Below, piece after piece: positions 33,487 to 45,080 of a stretch of 64,000 bases of DNA. The stretch lies in the NCBI RefSeq assembly GCF_047948215.1, contig NC_134461.1:126738512-126802511 (forward strand), given 5' to 3'. Origin of the DNA: Lycorma delicatula. Its lineage: Eukaryota; Arthropoda; Insecta; Hemiptera; Fulgoridae. Below the pieces are notes generated by a model. It was not told the origin of the DNA. It ran no database searches and saw nothing but the letters and a program-made list of their open reading frames with translations. The first letter of the stretch is position 1, and every line of letters starts with the position of its first letter. The position numbers and the translations under genes were made by a program.

Positions 33487-33850
33487 ACCCACCGGGTTAA
33501 CCTGTATTTTCCTGCATCTATATACCCTGTATTTATTGACATTACCCTGTATTTACAGGTTATTCTGTATTTATTGACATAATTTATATGTCAACTCGTC
33601 ATCGCAAATCACCTGATTTCGAAGTCGAAAGTTCTAAGGTTAAAATCCTAGTAAAGGCTTACTTTTATACGGATTTGGATATAAATCTTGGATACCGGTG
33701 TTCTTTGGCGGTCGGGTTTCAATTAAACACAAATCTTGGGAATGGTAGATCTGAGACTGTACAAGAATGTACCTCATTTAAATTCATAAATATCATCCTC
33801 ATTCAACTCTGAAGTAATAATACTTTACGTTGGTTTTGGAAATTAAACAG
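33487..33850 (+). mobile_element. SINE-1 copy split by a short minisatellite
   Basis: The head ACCCACCGGGTTA is at 33,487-33,499; the SINE resumes at about 33,591 with TCAACTCGTCATCGC and continues through the body to an AT-rich tail near 33,850. Between them lies about 90 bp made of two or three diverged copies of a unit like CCTGTATTTATTGACATTA. A 74-codon frame through the body (33,588-33,812) is not a gene. Confidence 0.75.
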
Positions 33851-34512
33851 AAAAATAAAGAATTATATCTCTATTGCTATAAATTTATCAAAACAAACAG
33901 TGGAGTTTCTGATGATACTTTAATCCACCGAATTGTAGTTACATACTGACTTAAAATTATCCGTTTCAGATCTTATTAAACGTCCGAATGTACTTCTAGA
34001 CCACTTAACTGTGGATTTTATAAATTTTGACTGAACGACTTTCGAGTTTTCTAAGTATTTAAATGCTCAAATTTCACTGGAGTAGGTTAATACCGATCTA
34101 ATCTTAGTAGTTCTTAGTAAGTAATCTTAGATCTTACTTAAATATAATGTCATTTTTGCTTCTATGAATCCACTTTGGTTCTAGATAAAATAACTTTTCA
34201 GTACGACAAGATGCGGAAGATGATTTGTTTATCATATCTTTGTCGCATTTTGTTTCAAATAACATGAAATTCTCCTACATTCGAAAATAGAATTTGTAAA
34301 TCTTGTTAGCTCATTGTAGATAGATTGATATGTGCCATTGGATTTTTTTTATGCATGTAGTTGCATTCGTTGTTTGTTAAACGAATGTACATGTGGCTTA
34401 TTATAACCGTGGGGTCAGGTTAAGATTTATTATTTATTTTAATCGGTCAACGGAATTCTAAAATCGTTCTCATTTAAAACTGTTTTTACTTTCGTTTTTA
34501 TGCCTTAAGACT
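33851..34512. other. Unannotated AT-rich stretch
   Basis: No gene or shared repeat recognised. Confidence 0.4.
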
Positions 34513-34525
34513 GAGTATCTTAGCT

Positions 34526-34785
34526 TAACCTATCGGGTCGGTCTAGTGTCGAGAGTTATAGCGTTCAAGTCCTAGTAAAGTCAGTTATTTTTATACGAAT
34601 TTGAATACTAGAGCGTGGATACCGGTGTTCTTTAGTGGTTGGGTTTCAATTAACCACACATCTCAGGAATGGTTGAACTGATACTACAAGATTACATTTC
34701 ATTTACACTCATACATAACATCCTCATTTATCTTCTGAAGTATTATCTGAAAGGTAATTGCTGGAGGCTAAACAGGTAAAAGAAA
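34526..34785 (+). mobile_element. SINE-1 copy with internal deletion in the head and target-site duplication
   Basis: The head ATCGGGTCGGTCTAGTG is joined directly to TCGAGAGTTATAGCGTTC; about 35-40 bp of the usual head between them (the AAATCAGCTGATTT part) is missing. Body and tail are complete. The 13-bp TSD GAGTATCTTAGCT is at 34,513-34,525 and 34,786-34,798. Because the box A to box B spacing is shortened, promoter function is doubtful. Confidence 0.9.
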
Positions 34786-34798
34786 GAGTATCTTAGCT

Positions 34799-35827
34799 CA
34801 GAGTTCAGTTTTTTTTAATTGTTTTATGTAATTTTTTTTATTTTTGTAAATAAATTTATAAGGAAATTACTAAATTCGTAAGCAGGTGTTTTATTTTTAT
34901 TAACGTATCTAGTTTTTCCACTAATATTATAATTAATATAAATTCCAGGAAAGTTGAGTGATAGAGATAGATTTAAAAAAAAAATTACTACACTATAATT
35001 TACCTCTTCAATATTTTACCTAATTTTTTTTAGTGTTCGTTAAGTTAATGTTTCTTTTTTTTGCGGTAGCGCATGAGTTTACTAAAGCTTCCTTTATGTA
35101 CTTATCGAGTAAAATGTAATGTAATATAATAAAATAATATAACTGTTCTTAAAGACAACATGAAGCCGAGCTTGACCGCGATCTCTGTTGTAACCAACCA
35201 CACGACCTCGGTAAAGAATTTCCAAACTATCATACCTTAACTTAACTTAAGTCTTTATTGCGGTAAGATGATTTTCATCATCGACATTTGTCATCGTATT
35301 CTGTACACTTTTCTAGCGGATAAACTGTATAACACTCGCTCTTTTATATCGTAGTATCGCTGTCAACGAACTTGATACCCTAATACCGTACGTCTCTTTT
35401 CTTTCTTTATACCTCTTCTCTTATAATTATTATCACCTTCGTCATTTCCTCTTTTTTCTCTCCATTATTAATTCAATATTATCTTCATGCTTTCCGTTAC
35501 CTTTAAAATGTATAATTAAATTTTTAGTTTTTTTGTTAATTAGCTTATTTGATGATGTCGAAAAAGATTTTTTTCAATCACGGTTGCTATTATAAAGTTA
35601 CTATTATCACGGTTACTAGTATTATTTTTTTAAAGTAATTATCTTTTTATAAGGATATACTGGTAATAAATTAACTGATACTCTACGAAAATAGATCGCA
35701 AATATTAATCCCTTAAGTATCTTTAACGTGTTCTTTAATGTTCACTCTTTCTCTCTCTGAAATATTATACTTTCTAAGTGAAGAAAAATTTACTTATTGT
35801 ATACATTATAAAGATTACTAGTTTTTT
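34799..35827. other. Unannotated stretch, partly less AT-rich
   Basis: At 35,150-35,400 the sequence is more balanced and matches no repeat seen here. No coding frame. Confidence 0.35.
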
Positions 35828-36585
35828 TTTTTGAGGTCACAGTGGATCACTTTAGTCAACTCTGGTTTGTCTTTTCTTTTTTTTTTTTTGTTGATTGCCT
35901 CCCAATACTTCTTCATTTTGTCAGATCTTGCTTTTTTGAGTTCTTTTGAACAAACCCTCGTTGTTGTTTTCTTTTCTTTAATTTTAAATCTGGAGTTTGC
36001 TTCTTTTAGTATTTTTATATTGTCAGTTTTGTTTCGTAAATCTGTTGTGATTTCTAGTTCTTGCATATCTTGTTTACTTTCGGTTATCATTGTTTTGGAC
36101 ATTTTTTTAGTATTTCTCGACCAGTTTCCATACGAGTTTGTTCTTATTATGTGTCCAAAGAAGGAGATTCTTTTTTTTCTAAAGTTGTCTACAGCTGATT
36201 TTACGTCTTGATGTACCTCTAGATATGGTGGGAATCTCCGTTCTCCACCATCAGTAAGTCGTCTTTTATTTATGCATGTTCTTAGAATTCTTCTTTGTAT
36301 TCTTTGCATATCTGCTGAGTAGGAAATGTTGGATCTTAGTTTCAAGAGTGTTTCGCTTCCATATGATATTATAGGTCCGATTACAGTTTTGTAATGTCTG
36401 AGTTTGGTATCTATTAAAATGAATTTTTTGTTATATGTTGTTTTGGTGGTATTTTGTACATAATTGAGCTTTTGTGTCCTTCTTTCCAGTTTATTTTTTC
36501 TTTGAAGTCATGTGTGATATTTTCTCCTAAAAATTTAAACCGTTCAACTAGCTCGACTTTGTGTCCGTTTATGATTACGTGGTTC
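35828..36585 (-). mobile_element. LINE-B copy 3, C-terminal reverse-transcriptase part
   Basis: A minus-strand frame (35,818-36,345, 175 residues) carries YSADMQRIQRRILRTCINKR, RKKRISFFGHIIRTN, and a Lys-rich end including MKKYWEAINKKKKRKD, matching LINE-B copy 4 (RMKKYWENQKAR). Upstream sequence to about 36,585 continues the protein with frameshifts (for example LRHYKTVIGPIISYGSETL). The 3' end has the family motif (GTGGATCACTTTAGTC read on the plus strand). Polymerase core absent. The plus-strand frame 35,831-36,211 is antisense. Confidence 0.85.
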
Positions 36586-36599
36586 AATACCATCGTATA

Positions 36600-37370
36600 T
36601 TATTAATAAGATGTACTCGTTTAAATATACCACAGAAAGCTGTCATTCAAACCACTGGGATATTTTTACATGCTTTTATGAATCCTCATTTGCATTGGTA
36701 TGAGGATCATCCACTTCATACAGCACCTTGTTCGATGTTGATGTTTGATGTTCGTACACGGCGTTTACTACACCTTTTAAATATTGATACACCTATTTTT
36801 CCAACTTATCCCTGTTCATACCCTTCTGGAGAATCAACCCTATAAATTTTAATTTTTACCTTGCATATAAAATAAAAAAAATCAACCACTCCTTTTGTCT
36901 TTGAGCTGATGTTTTACCAATTTCTCTCAAAGATAAACCCAGACGCAGTAGTATATACGGATGGATCGAAACAGAATGATACCGTTGGATGCGCATTTGC
37001 AGTTAATCATGAAACCTATATGTTTGGTCTACCTAGTATTATAAGTGTTTTTACTAATGAACTGTACGCTATCAATAAGGCTTTGAATATAATTAACCCA
37101 AAATACCGAAATATCCTTATTTGGAACGACTTCATCTCCTTTTTTCAACTTTTTTTTCCTTTAATTTTAATATATTGATTTATTAATAATTATTAACCCC
37201 CTGATTGTAAAAAAAAAATTTTTACGATAAATAATAATTCAATAATAACAATAAAAAAAAAAATATGAAAAAAAATCAGAAGTTATTAATGAAATAAAAC
37301 TTTATGTACACATACATATACACATAATAGGCGTACAAGGAAATCATGTGGTGCTCACATTATTTTTTTT
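36600..37370 (+). mobile_element. LINE-C, I-like retrotransposon fragment with RNase H domain
   Basis: Plus strand. 36,600-36,843 encodes a tail of the region between RT and RNase H (NIPQKAVIQTTGIFLHAF, then NIDTPIFPTYP). After stops, 36,909-37,178 encodes the start of an RNase H domain: DAVVYTDGSKQNDTVGCAF (first catalytic D) and SVFTNELYAINKALNII (catalytic E). The frame then decays; SEVINEIK and GVQGNHVV at 37,270-37,365 look like later parts of the domain. An RNase H after the RT is a trait of I, Jockey/LOA and R1-type LINEs. Both ends are lost, and it directly abuts a LINE-B in opposite orientation. Confidence 0.75.
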
Positions 37371-38599
37371 TTATTCTGTTATCCGAGAAATAGTCCTTTA
37401 CACTCTTCTCAGACTTGTTAAATTTATTTGTTTATTTAATTTTTGTTTTTATTTTTGTGTTTTTTTAAAATAAATTTATCTTATTGTTAAGATTCCGACT
37501 GTGATATTAGTTGTAAGTTTTTAATGATATTTCATCTGTGTTATTTTGGTTTTTTTTTAATATTTTATTTTTTATTCTTATAATATCTTTGTTTCGGACA
37601 ATGATAACGCGAAAGTATTTTTCGCCCTCAAAAAAAAATAAAAAATAAAAAAATAGGTTTCACATAAATAGTAAACTATTCGACACATACAAATTACACG
37701 AGTAAACTCCAGCTTCTTTTACACCTCCTTATAACAGTTGTAAGTTATTCTAGCGCGACCACAGTAATGGATAAAAACAAAATATGACCTGCCATAACCT
37801 TTTAGATACTGTGTCAAGGCGGCAGAAATAACTTAATTTCTATTTTGTTGTTGATTAAAAAAAATTATTTTATTTATATGTATTTTATAAAAATATACCG
37901 TTACTTATATTTGTGATGTCTAAATTGAGCTATATAATTATTTCGTTCTTCTATATTTTTTTTTAATGTTATTTTATTATTAAATTATAGTATAGTTTTG
38001 ACTGTTTCCATAGTATTATTACTGTTATAAGCTAACGTTAAACGTCTGTGTTTTTTTTTTTTAATTTCATGTGCAATTAATTAACTGTTTAAAGGAAGAA
38101 ATAAAAAACAGGGATAAATTTACCCGCAACTTATCTTAATTTAAGTATGGAGCAAGCACTTAAACTGATCGGTTGTCTTTCAGGCTGTCTGTCCTGACAT
38201 GCAAACTCTATCATTTACTTGGCATTTTTCCCTTCCGGCAATCTTAGTATATACTATCAGCGATTATTTAATCGTATATTAAGCTTCTCATTGGCTTGTT
38301 TTTTTTTAAATATAAGTGAATTAGATGTTTTTATTTTGACCATCTGTGAAAATTAATGTAGTTTGTATTTCAAAAAAAAAAAAAAAGGACAAATAGTTCA
38401 TATGTTAAGGTGAATTTGGATCCGTTATTTTATTTATATGCAGAATTCTGAAAGAATGTAATTAATGTATCCATTTGTTTGCTCTAAATTACATATACAT
38501 TTTTTTTTATTTCCTTTTCATTTAAAATAATAAAAGTTTCCATCTAGAATATAATTTTACGGTTACTATTATTACGTCAGTGCTGTTTAATCCAACTAA
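37371..38599. other. Unannotated AT-rich stretch
   Basis: No gene or shared repeat recognised. A poly(A) run sits near 38,372-38,386. Confidence 0.4.
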
Positions 38600-39370
38600 T
38601 ACATTTTTTATTACGTAAAACTTTATAACCGAAAGGAAAACAAATTTTCCTTTCGGTTTTTATTTCTACTTTCCCGTCTAGATAGCGCTATAGCTTAGAA
38701 GGGAAACTGTTGTATATTATAATATATCCGGATGTTAATGTCGGTATGCACGTGTGTTCGGCGTTGGCCTCTAAATCACCTTATCTCTCCAGACCTACTG
38801 GACCGATTTTCACCAAACTTGGTCGGATTATTTCTATATATGGGGCATTGATGCCATTAAATTTTCAACTTAAAAAAGATCAAGGGAGTGAGGCTGTAGA
38901 ACAAGGTCACCCTCAGTATCTCGAAATTTCGCCTAATTAAGGTCACATATTTTTCTTAAGACACATTTGTTAAGATTAAAGAATAATAATAATTGAAAAA
39001 TAATTTTTTTTTTCAAAATCGCACCCCCACCCCCAAAAATGCTCTAAACTACTGCTACGTTGTGACGTCACAGGTGAGCAGTAGAATTAAAGAAATGAAT
39101 ATTTAAAGTAATTCGATCTGACCGGGTCTCGAACTCTGTCGCCCTGTTGATTCGGTACTTGGTTCGTTAAGCCTCGCGGCTACACCAATCAGCCGAACGT
39201 ATAAGTAAAATTTGTTGTATGTAAGGTGTGAAATTAGATTAGTTTAGTTATTGTCGACCGTAGCCGATATTTATCGCCACACCCACGCGAATTAAATACG
39301 GTATGCGCACGCAATGTAGTTAGAATCATTGAATTAAATAAACGAAAAAATATTATATTTAAATAAAATG
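38600..39370 (-). repeat. Rep-A copy 2, long repeat with a tRNA-like module
   Basis: Reverse-complement counterpart of 6775-7680, collinear over about 750 bp. The pol III-like module is better preserved here: on the minus strand TTGGTGTAGCCGCGAGGC (box A-like) and GAGTTCGAGACCCGG (box B-like), about 39,120-39,200. Other shared blocks: CTCACCTGTGACGTCACAAC, ACCAAGTTTGGTGAAAATCG and TAGCGCTATCTAGACG. The left edge carries a perfect 14-bp hairpin (38,627-38,658). No coding frame. Confidence 0.65.
38627..38658. repeat. Perfect 14-bp hairpin at the edge of Rep-A
   Basis: AACCGAAAGGAAAA and its exact reverse complement around the 4-nt loop CAAA. It lies near the 3' end of the minus-strand Rep-A copy; copy 1 does not have the same perfect hairpin at the corresponding place. 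Confidence 0.85.
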
Positions 39371-39378
39371 ATAAATTA

Positions 39379-39380
<2 letters not shown>

Positions 39381-39440
<60 letters not shown>

Positions 39441-39449
39441 AAGAGAGAG
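39381..39449. repeat. Compound (GT)n(GA)n microsatellite
   Basis: 42 bp of GT followed by 27 bp of mostly GA. Confidence 0.95.
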
Positions 39450-39550
39450 CCGTGCACCAGAAACAGTTACAGGAACATCGAACTATAACTGATAATTGTA
39501 ATCCTTTAGGTACTGTATAAACTATTGATTTTACAATATCGTTTAATTGA

Positions 39551-40727
39551 TTTTTTTTTTTGTCTTCAGTCATTTGACTGGTTTGATGCAGCTCTCCAAG
39601 ATTCCCTATCTAGTGCTAGTCGTTTCATTTCAGTATACATCTCTACATCCTACATCCATAACAATTTGTTTTACATATTCCAAACGTGGCCTGCCTACAC
39701 AATTTTTTCCTTCTAACTGTCTCTCCAATATTAAAGCGACTATTCCAGGATGCCTTAGTATGTGGCCTATAAGTCTGTCTCTTCTTTTAACTATATTTTT
39801 CGAAACGCTTCTTTCTTCATCTATTTGTCGCAATACCTCTTCATTTGTCACTTTATCCACCCATCTGAATTTTAACATTCTCCTATAGCACCTCATTTCA
39901 AAGGCTTCTAATCTTTTCTTCTCAGATACTCCGATTGTCCAAGCTTCACTTTCATATAAAGCGACACTCCAAACATATACTTTCAAAAATTTTTTCCTGA
40001 TATTTAAATTAATTTTTGATGTAAATAGATTATATTTCTGACTGAAGGCTCGTTTCGCTTGTGCTATTCGGCATTTTGTATCGCTCCTGCTTCGTCCATC
40101 TTTAGTAATTCCACTTCCCAAATAAAATAATTCTTCTACCTCCATAATCTTTTCTCCTCCTAATTTCACATTCAGTGGTCCATCTTTGTTATTTCTACTA
40201 CATTTCATTACTTTTGTTTTGTTCTTGTTTATTTTCATTCGATAGTTCTTGCGTAGGACTTCATCTATGTCGTTCATTGTTTCTTCTAAATTCTTTTTAC
40301 TGTCGGCTAGAATTACTACATCAGCAAATCGTAGCATCTTTTCTTTTCACCTTGTACTGTTACTCCGAATCTAAATTGTTCTTTAACATCATTAACTGCT
40401 AGATCCATGTAAAGATTAAAAAGTAACGGAGATAGGGAACATCCTTGTCGGACTCCCTTTCTTATTACGGCTTCTTTCTTATGTTCTTCAATTGTTACTG
40501 TTGCTGTTTGGTTCCTGTACATGTTAGCAATTGTTCTTCTATCTCTGTATTTGAACCCTATTTTTTTTAAAATGCTGAACATTTTATTCCAGTCTACGTT
40601 ATCGAATGCCTTTTCTAGGTCTATAAACGCCAAGTATGTTGGTTTGCTTTTCTTTCATCTTCTTTCTACTATTAATCTGAGGCCTAAAATTGCTTCCCTT
40701 GTCCCTATACTTTTCCTGAAACCAAAT
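39551..40727 (-). mobile_element. LINE-A copy 3, 5'-truncated
   Basis: Minus-strand non-LTR retrotransposon. The first frame (40,316-40,633) has AFIDLEKAFDNVDWNKMF (first catalytic Asp region of RT) and KGVRQGCSLSPLLFNLYMDL. A short deletion at the active site turns the family's RFADDIVIL into RFADVVILA, near 40,325, losing one Asp of FADD and shifting the frame. The second frame (39,630-40,337) continues through KINKNKTKVMKCSRNNKDGP, SEAWTIGVSEKKRLEAFE, GHILRHPGIVALI and ends near the family tail ASNQSND. The left end is the poly(A) tail. Similarity to LINE-A ends near 40,727. The damaged active site makes it non-functional. Confidence 0.9.
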
Positions 40728-40849
40728 TTGTTTTTCTTTAATCCGTTAAACATATCAGTAGAAAAATGAATTAAAAAGGTGCTCGATTTATCATTACACC
40801 CTCAATCATTCAGATACTCCTGTGAGGGCATACTCAAAAATTTAAATGG

Positions 40850-41330
40850 AGATGGAAGGTTTGTGATGATACATAATAATTTTTAAATGCCTTAAAAGTT
40901 ATAATGTAAAAAACTTCGGGCTATGATAAACCTAACTAAAATGGCGGCCATTTATTTTTCACAGATAGTTTCAAAAGTGGTCTTTAGTATTGAACAGTTA
41001 TTTACTGTTCAATAGCGTAACACTAAAAAAAATATAATATCACATCTTCTAATCTTAAGACGACCTATTTTTCACTTTGAGACCGCTATTCGGGGTGTAT
41101 TGAGGTTTAAAAATGTAAAAAATATTAAATGGATATTTTATTATGGTTAATTTTATCGTAGCCTGAAGTTTTCTCGTCAGAATATTTCGTTTTAATATTC
41201 TTTAAGATGATGTGTTACAACTCTTCCGTTTAAAATTTTTTTGTTGCTACTCCTCCACTGACAGTGATTAGGGTGTGGTTATCTCATACTGAAAAGTAGA
41301 TTGTGCCTAGCAAGTAGTATTCACTAAATA
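40850..41330 (+). repeat. Rep-B copy 3, unclassified interspersed repeat
   Basis: Shares TTCGGGCTATGA...AAAATGGCGGCCATTT, TTTTTCACAGATAGTTTCAA and ACTGTTCAATAGCGTAACAC with copy 2. A further block near 41,270 (AGGGTGTGGTTATCTCATA) resembles sequence at 63,640-63,665, which may be a fragment of a fourth copy. Non-coding. Confidence 0.45.
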
Positions 41331-41340
41331 AAGTAACTAA

Positions 41341-41699
41341 AATATTTGCTCATTTTTGTATGTTTACTGTTAAAAAGTTACGTAAGGATTTCCACACTTA
41401 ACACTGTGTACATATATATACAAATAATGTACACACCTACATTGCGATTTTTATATGTTTAATGATAATTTAAAGTATATAAAAAAATTGCATTGATTTA
41501 TTTAATTGCCTTGTACAAATTATAACAAATTTTTCAAATAGAATTTCAGAATTTGGCTTTTATAACAGTATATTTTTGAATTGCTGAGCAAATTGACTCT
41601 ATTATTATATCCCACTATAAACGTAGTAATGCGCCTGTCACTTCGGTTAGTGTGGGAAGGACGTCGTAGTCTCCAGTTAAACCATGGCGGATACAAGTT
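41341..41699. other. Unannotated stretch
   Basis: AT-rich, except 41,625-41,700, which is more balanced. No gene or repeat recognised. Confidence 0.35.
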
Positions 41700-42147
41700 G
41701 TGGTGGATAAATGATTCTTTTTCAGGAGTCGATTCTTTCGATTCGATTCTCAGAAGGGATTCATAAAAAAGAATCGATCGTCCGATTCAATGATTATTTT
41801 CCTTGCCACCACTACCAGTAATTTAAACTCGAATGTGCATGCTCTGTCTGTCTCTTCTTCACCTATGTTTAGCGGTTCATCTCTCTTTATACTCCTGTTT
41901 GACTCGACTGATGCATACCTACTAAATGTCTTCGATTCTTCTCATTTCAACACTTATTCGACTCTTTAAAAAAGATTGCTATAAATCGAATCGTAACTGA
42001 AAGATTTCGTTTCCTATCGCCTATCCAATTCATGTTTTGAGAATCGTAAACAGAATCGGTTTCTCCCGCAAACCGATTCTCGATTCTTTCGTTTAGAATA
42101 AAGAATCGAATGGAAGGAACGACTCGTTCACGATTCTTCCCATTACT
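41700..42147. repeat. GATTC/GAATC-dense region, possible hAT terminus
   Basis: I count about 15 occurrences of GATTC or its complement in this 450-bp stretch, in both orientations, often as GATTCTT or AGAATCG. The right edge, CGATTCTTCCCATTACTA, would read TAGTAATGGGAAGAATCG on the other strand, a form like the ends of some hAT elements. No matching left terminus was found. No coding frame. Confidence 0.45.
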
Positions 42148-42149
42148 AA

Positions 42150-42960
42150 ATACAAGTGCTTTCATTGTTGAGGAGCGTTTGGTCGCTTCTGTGTCGGGGG
42201 GTTCATGAACGTCAGAACATAAAGACAGACATTTTGAGGGACTTGGCTGTGTGGTTTGGAAAATTTCCGCCATCACGACCAATGTTATTCGCATGGGAAA
42301 AAAAACCTTTGCGGCGGGAAGTGTTCTCAATGCACCAGTTAGCGGAAGGCCTACGACTCCCACCGAAACTTGTGTTGTGAATCAATTGAACTATCGAACA
42401 ATTTGAAGAAGTCAACCTGTAAACGGTCTGCAGAATTAAACATCCCGATCGATTATGCGAGACCACACACGAAAAGACTTGAATGTTTCATTTTTTCGGC
42501 CATTCTCAATGAATGAGTTGAGTGATTGTATCTTTGAACAACGTGTGCATGCATGTGAAATGCTGTTCGCACGATTCCCACATGCAAGTGATCAAAAAAA
42601 AAAGAAAAAAGGTTATGTTCTATAACAAGTGCGATTTATCGTAGCTCACGAAATCCTAACGTCTTTTTTAGAGAAAAGACAATCCCCACTTTTATGAGAA
42701 CTCGAGTGCAATCCGCCAGTAGTTATGATTTGGCCAGGGATAACGGCAGACCATCTACTTGAACCATATTTCTTTGATGATTCTATGAACCAGCACAGCT
42801 ATCTTCACATGATCAACACGTGATTGCTTCCAGAATTAACGACAAGAGGAATAGCCGCCATTGTTACACTTCAACAAGACAGCGCTTCACCACATTTTGT
42901 TGTGAGTGTCCGCACGCGGCTAAATTAACTGTTTCTAAACCAATAATTGAACCTTTGTAA
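42150..42960 (+). pseudogene. Decayed DUF4817/DDE transposase
   Basis: Across many frameshifts and stops the plus strand gives pieces of one transposase in order: IKTDILRDLAVWFGKFPPS, a Ser/Pro/Thr-rich linker (about 42,330-42,365), KKSTCKRSAELNIPI-like and MRDHTRKDLNV-like helix-turn-helix parts (42,400-42,490), VMIWPGITADHLLEPYFFDD (42,725-42,785) and LQQDSASPHFVVSVRTRLN (42,870-42,930; the second catalytic Asp is kept as QQD). The C-terminal third with the last acidic residue is missing. It is a different lineage from the 1.8-kb and 18-kb elements. Very old or fast-decaying. Confidence 0.75.
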
Positions 42961-43978
42961 CAATGTTGTTCACAGTAAATGTTAATGTTAACCAGACATA
43001 AATGTTGAAATATACTGTTTTTTTGTATTTCATAACAATTAATTACATGGCAGCTATGTTTAAAGTTATAGCACTGATTACAAAGGCATGATAAAATATT
43101 ATATAATACTGATGAGGACTAACAGAGTCACCTGGTACTTTATTGCATTAGCACATTCACACAAGCTGCAGTAAAACTTCACTACTACAAACGGCTATGA
43201 TAGTTCTTACGTTAAACATAGTACAATTTTATTGTACTCTCTGGGGTATTCAATTACCTCGAAGGATTTACTATACTTTACATGCAAATGGATTGAACAT
43301 AAGTAAAATAAACCATCCGTAAAAGTTTTAATGACAGCTAGATTGGAACATCCGGAGGAAGATAGTACGTAGCGGAAATATAACTCTTCTTATTTTCTCA
43401 ATGTGGTTATTTTGATTTCAGTAAAACTTTAATGATAAATTTAAGAACTTTAAATGAAATTAATTCATTTATTTAAGTTTTATTGTATATTTATTGTTTT
43501 TGTTTAAATTATTATTTTTTTACGTGTAATAAAACATGTTTGTAGAATGCCTTATTGTTTTTATTTATTTTTTTGAAATGAAATATGTGTGTACGTTTCG
43601 TTAGTTAAAAAACAAATTTATTAAAACCCTTCCGTGATGGTTATTTTATTTTAATATTAATAGTTAATGTCTAACACATATCTGGTATTTTTTTGTGTAT
43701 TTATTAAATTTTTTGAATAAAAGTAGTGAAGAATCCGAGTGTATTAGTTTTGATTTTTTTTTATTATATATATATTCCCCTCACTCTTATTCTCTCTCTA
43801 TCTCTGCGCGCGTGTGTGTGTGTGTATGAAATATTCATTTTTTATTATTTTATTTTAAATATACATTTAGTCGGAACATCATATAAATTTACCCAAAAGT
43901 TTTTTTTGGTATATTGTATAAAATATTGTGTGAAGATATTCTTTATACAAGTCACACATGCGCGCGCGCAAACTAGCA

Positions 43979-44014
<36 letters not shown>

Positions 44015-45080
44015 TTTGACCTGAGTTATATATATATATATATATAAAACTTAAAAGTGTTTGTTAAAATAAATGTCCAATAATATTCTAGGAAGAATTT
44101 TGAGCATGTTACCAACCTATTAGAAAGGAATTTACCCGAAGCAGAAGCCAAATTACTTTCATTCTTTTAACTACCTACGTAAGCGATATTTATCCTTATT
44201 CTTGTAAACATTTTTTTGCTGCATTATTCAGCATCTCTGTTTTGTTTGATTAAAGCCGAAGAATTTTAAAATATTATATTCTCTTCGTTTTTTACTACTT
44301 ACACAACTTATGGCTATAGATCAGTTTTATTTTATCTGTTTTTTAATTTGTTTTTACTTTTTTTTTATTGTATTTTAATTAATTAAATTAATAATATTTA
44401 TTTCTTCATTTTTAAAGTTCATTTGTAGTAATTATTATATCTTGTTCTGTGATATCGTAATTTATTAAACTTTTAACTGTTTTTTCCCAGTATAAATTTT
44501 TATGATTTCCTGGAAAACTGTTAACTTTTAAAATGTATTCTATATATCAAGTCAATAAATTTTGAACATTATTTCTTGACAAAGAGAGTACATTAATTTT
44601 TTAAAACTTCTGAGAAGAGGCATGTACTTATGCGTCATTTAACTTTGTCACGATACAGTATCTTAAAAAAAAATTCGTAGAAAAAATTGAATTTTGCCAC
44701 TAGAATCTTCAATATTCTTTATGAAATTCTTATTAAATTCGTTCTTCGTTTTTTTTAATTTTTTTATTGAAATAAAAACAGAGAAAGACGGAAACGATTT
44801 TTCAGGATTTTTTTGGAAAAATAAAATTTGGAAGGTATAAAAAAATTAGACCGTATAAATATGATATTTTTTAACATGTTCATCTAACTATTACTTTTCA
44901 TTCTCTGTAGAATCAGTATCAATTAATAGATACTTAAAATGATTATGAAGTTTTTTACAAAAGAAGTATCCATACCGGGATCTGACTGGCTTTTTGAAAT
45001 AAAATTGGTATCAATGGAATCATTAATGGAACAGGAGGAATTCAATTGTTGTAATTAATGATTATAATAATAGAGTAGAG
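42961..45080. other. AT-rich stretch with microsatellites
   Basis: Contains (GT)n at 43,811-43,826, (TA)n at 43,984-44,012 and 44,027-44,046, and a CGCGCGCG run near 43,960. The frame 43,726-44,019 runs through these and is not credible. No gene or shared repeat otherwise. Confidence 0.45.

Noticed and set aside
35831..36211. Plus-strand frame of 126 codons, hydrophobic
   Set aside because: Antisense of LINE-B coding; apparent membrane segments are the complement of Lys-rich codons.
39115..39200. A tRNA gene in the minus strand of Rep-A
   Set aside because: Box-like motifs are present, but the cloverleaf is poor and the same sequence is embedded in another Rep-A copy at 7.0 kb.
39547..39888. 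Plus-strand frame of 113 codons, with equivalents at 53,423-53,749 and 15,381-15,584
   Set aside because: Antisense of the LINE-A C-terminal coding region; it recurs only because LINE-A is repeated.
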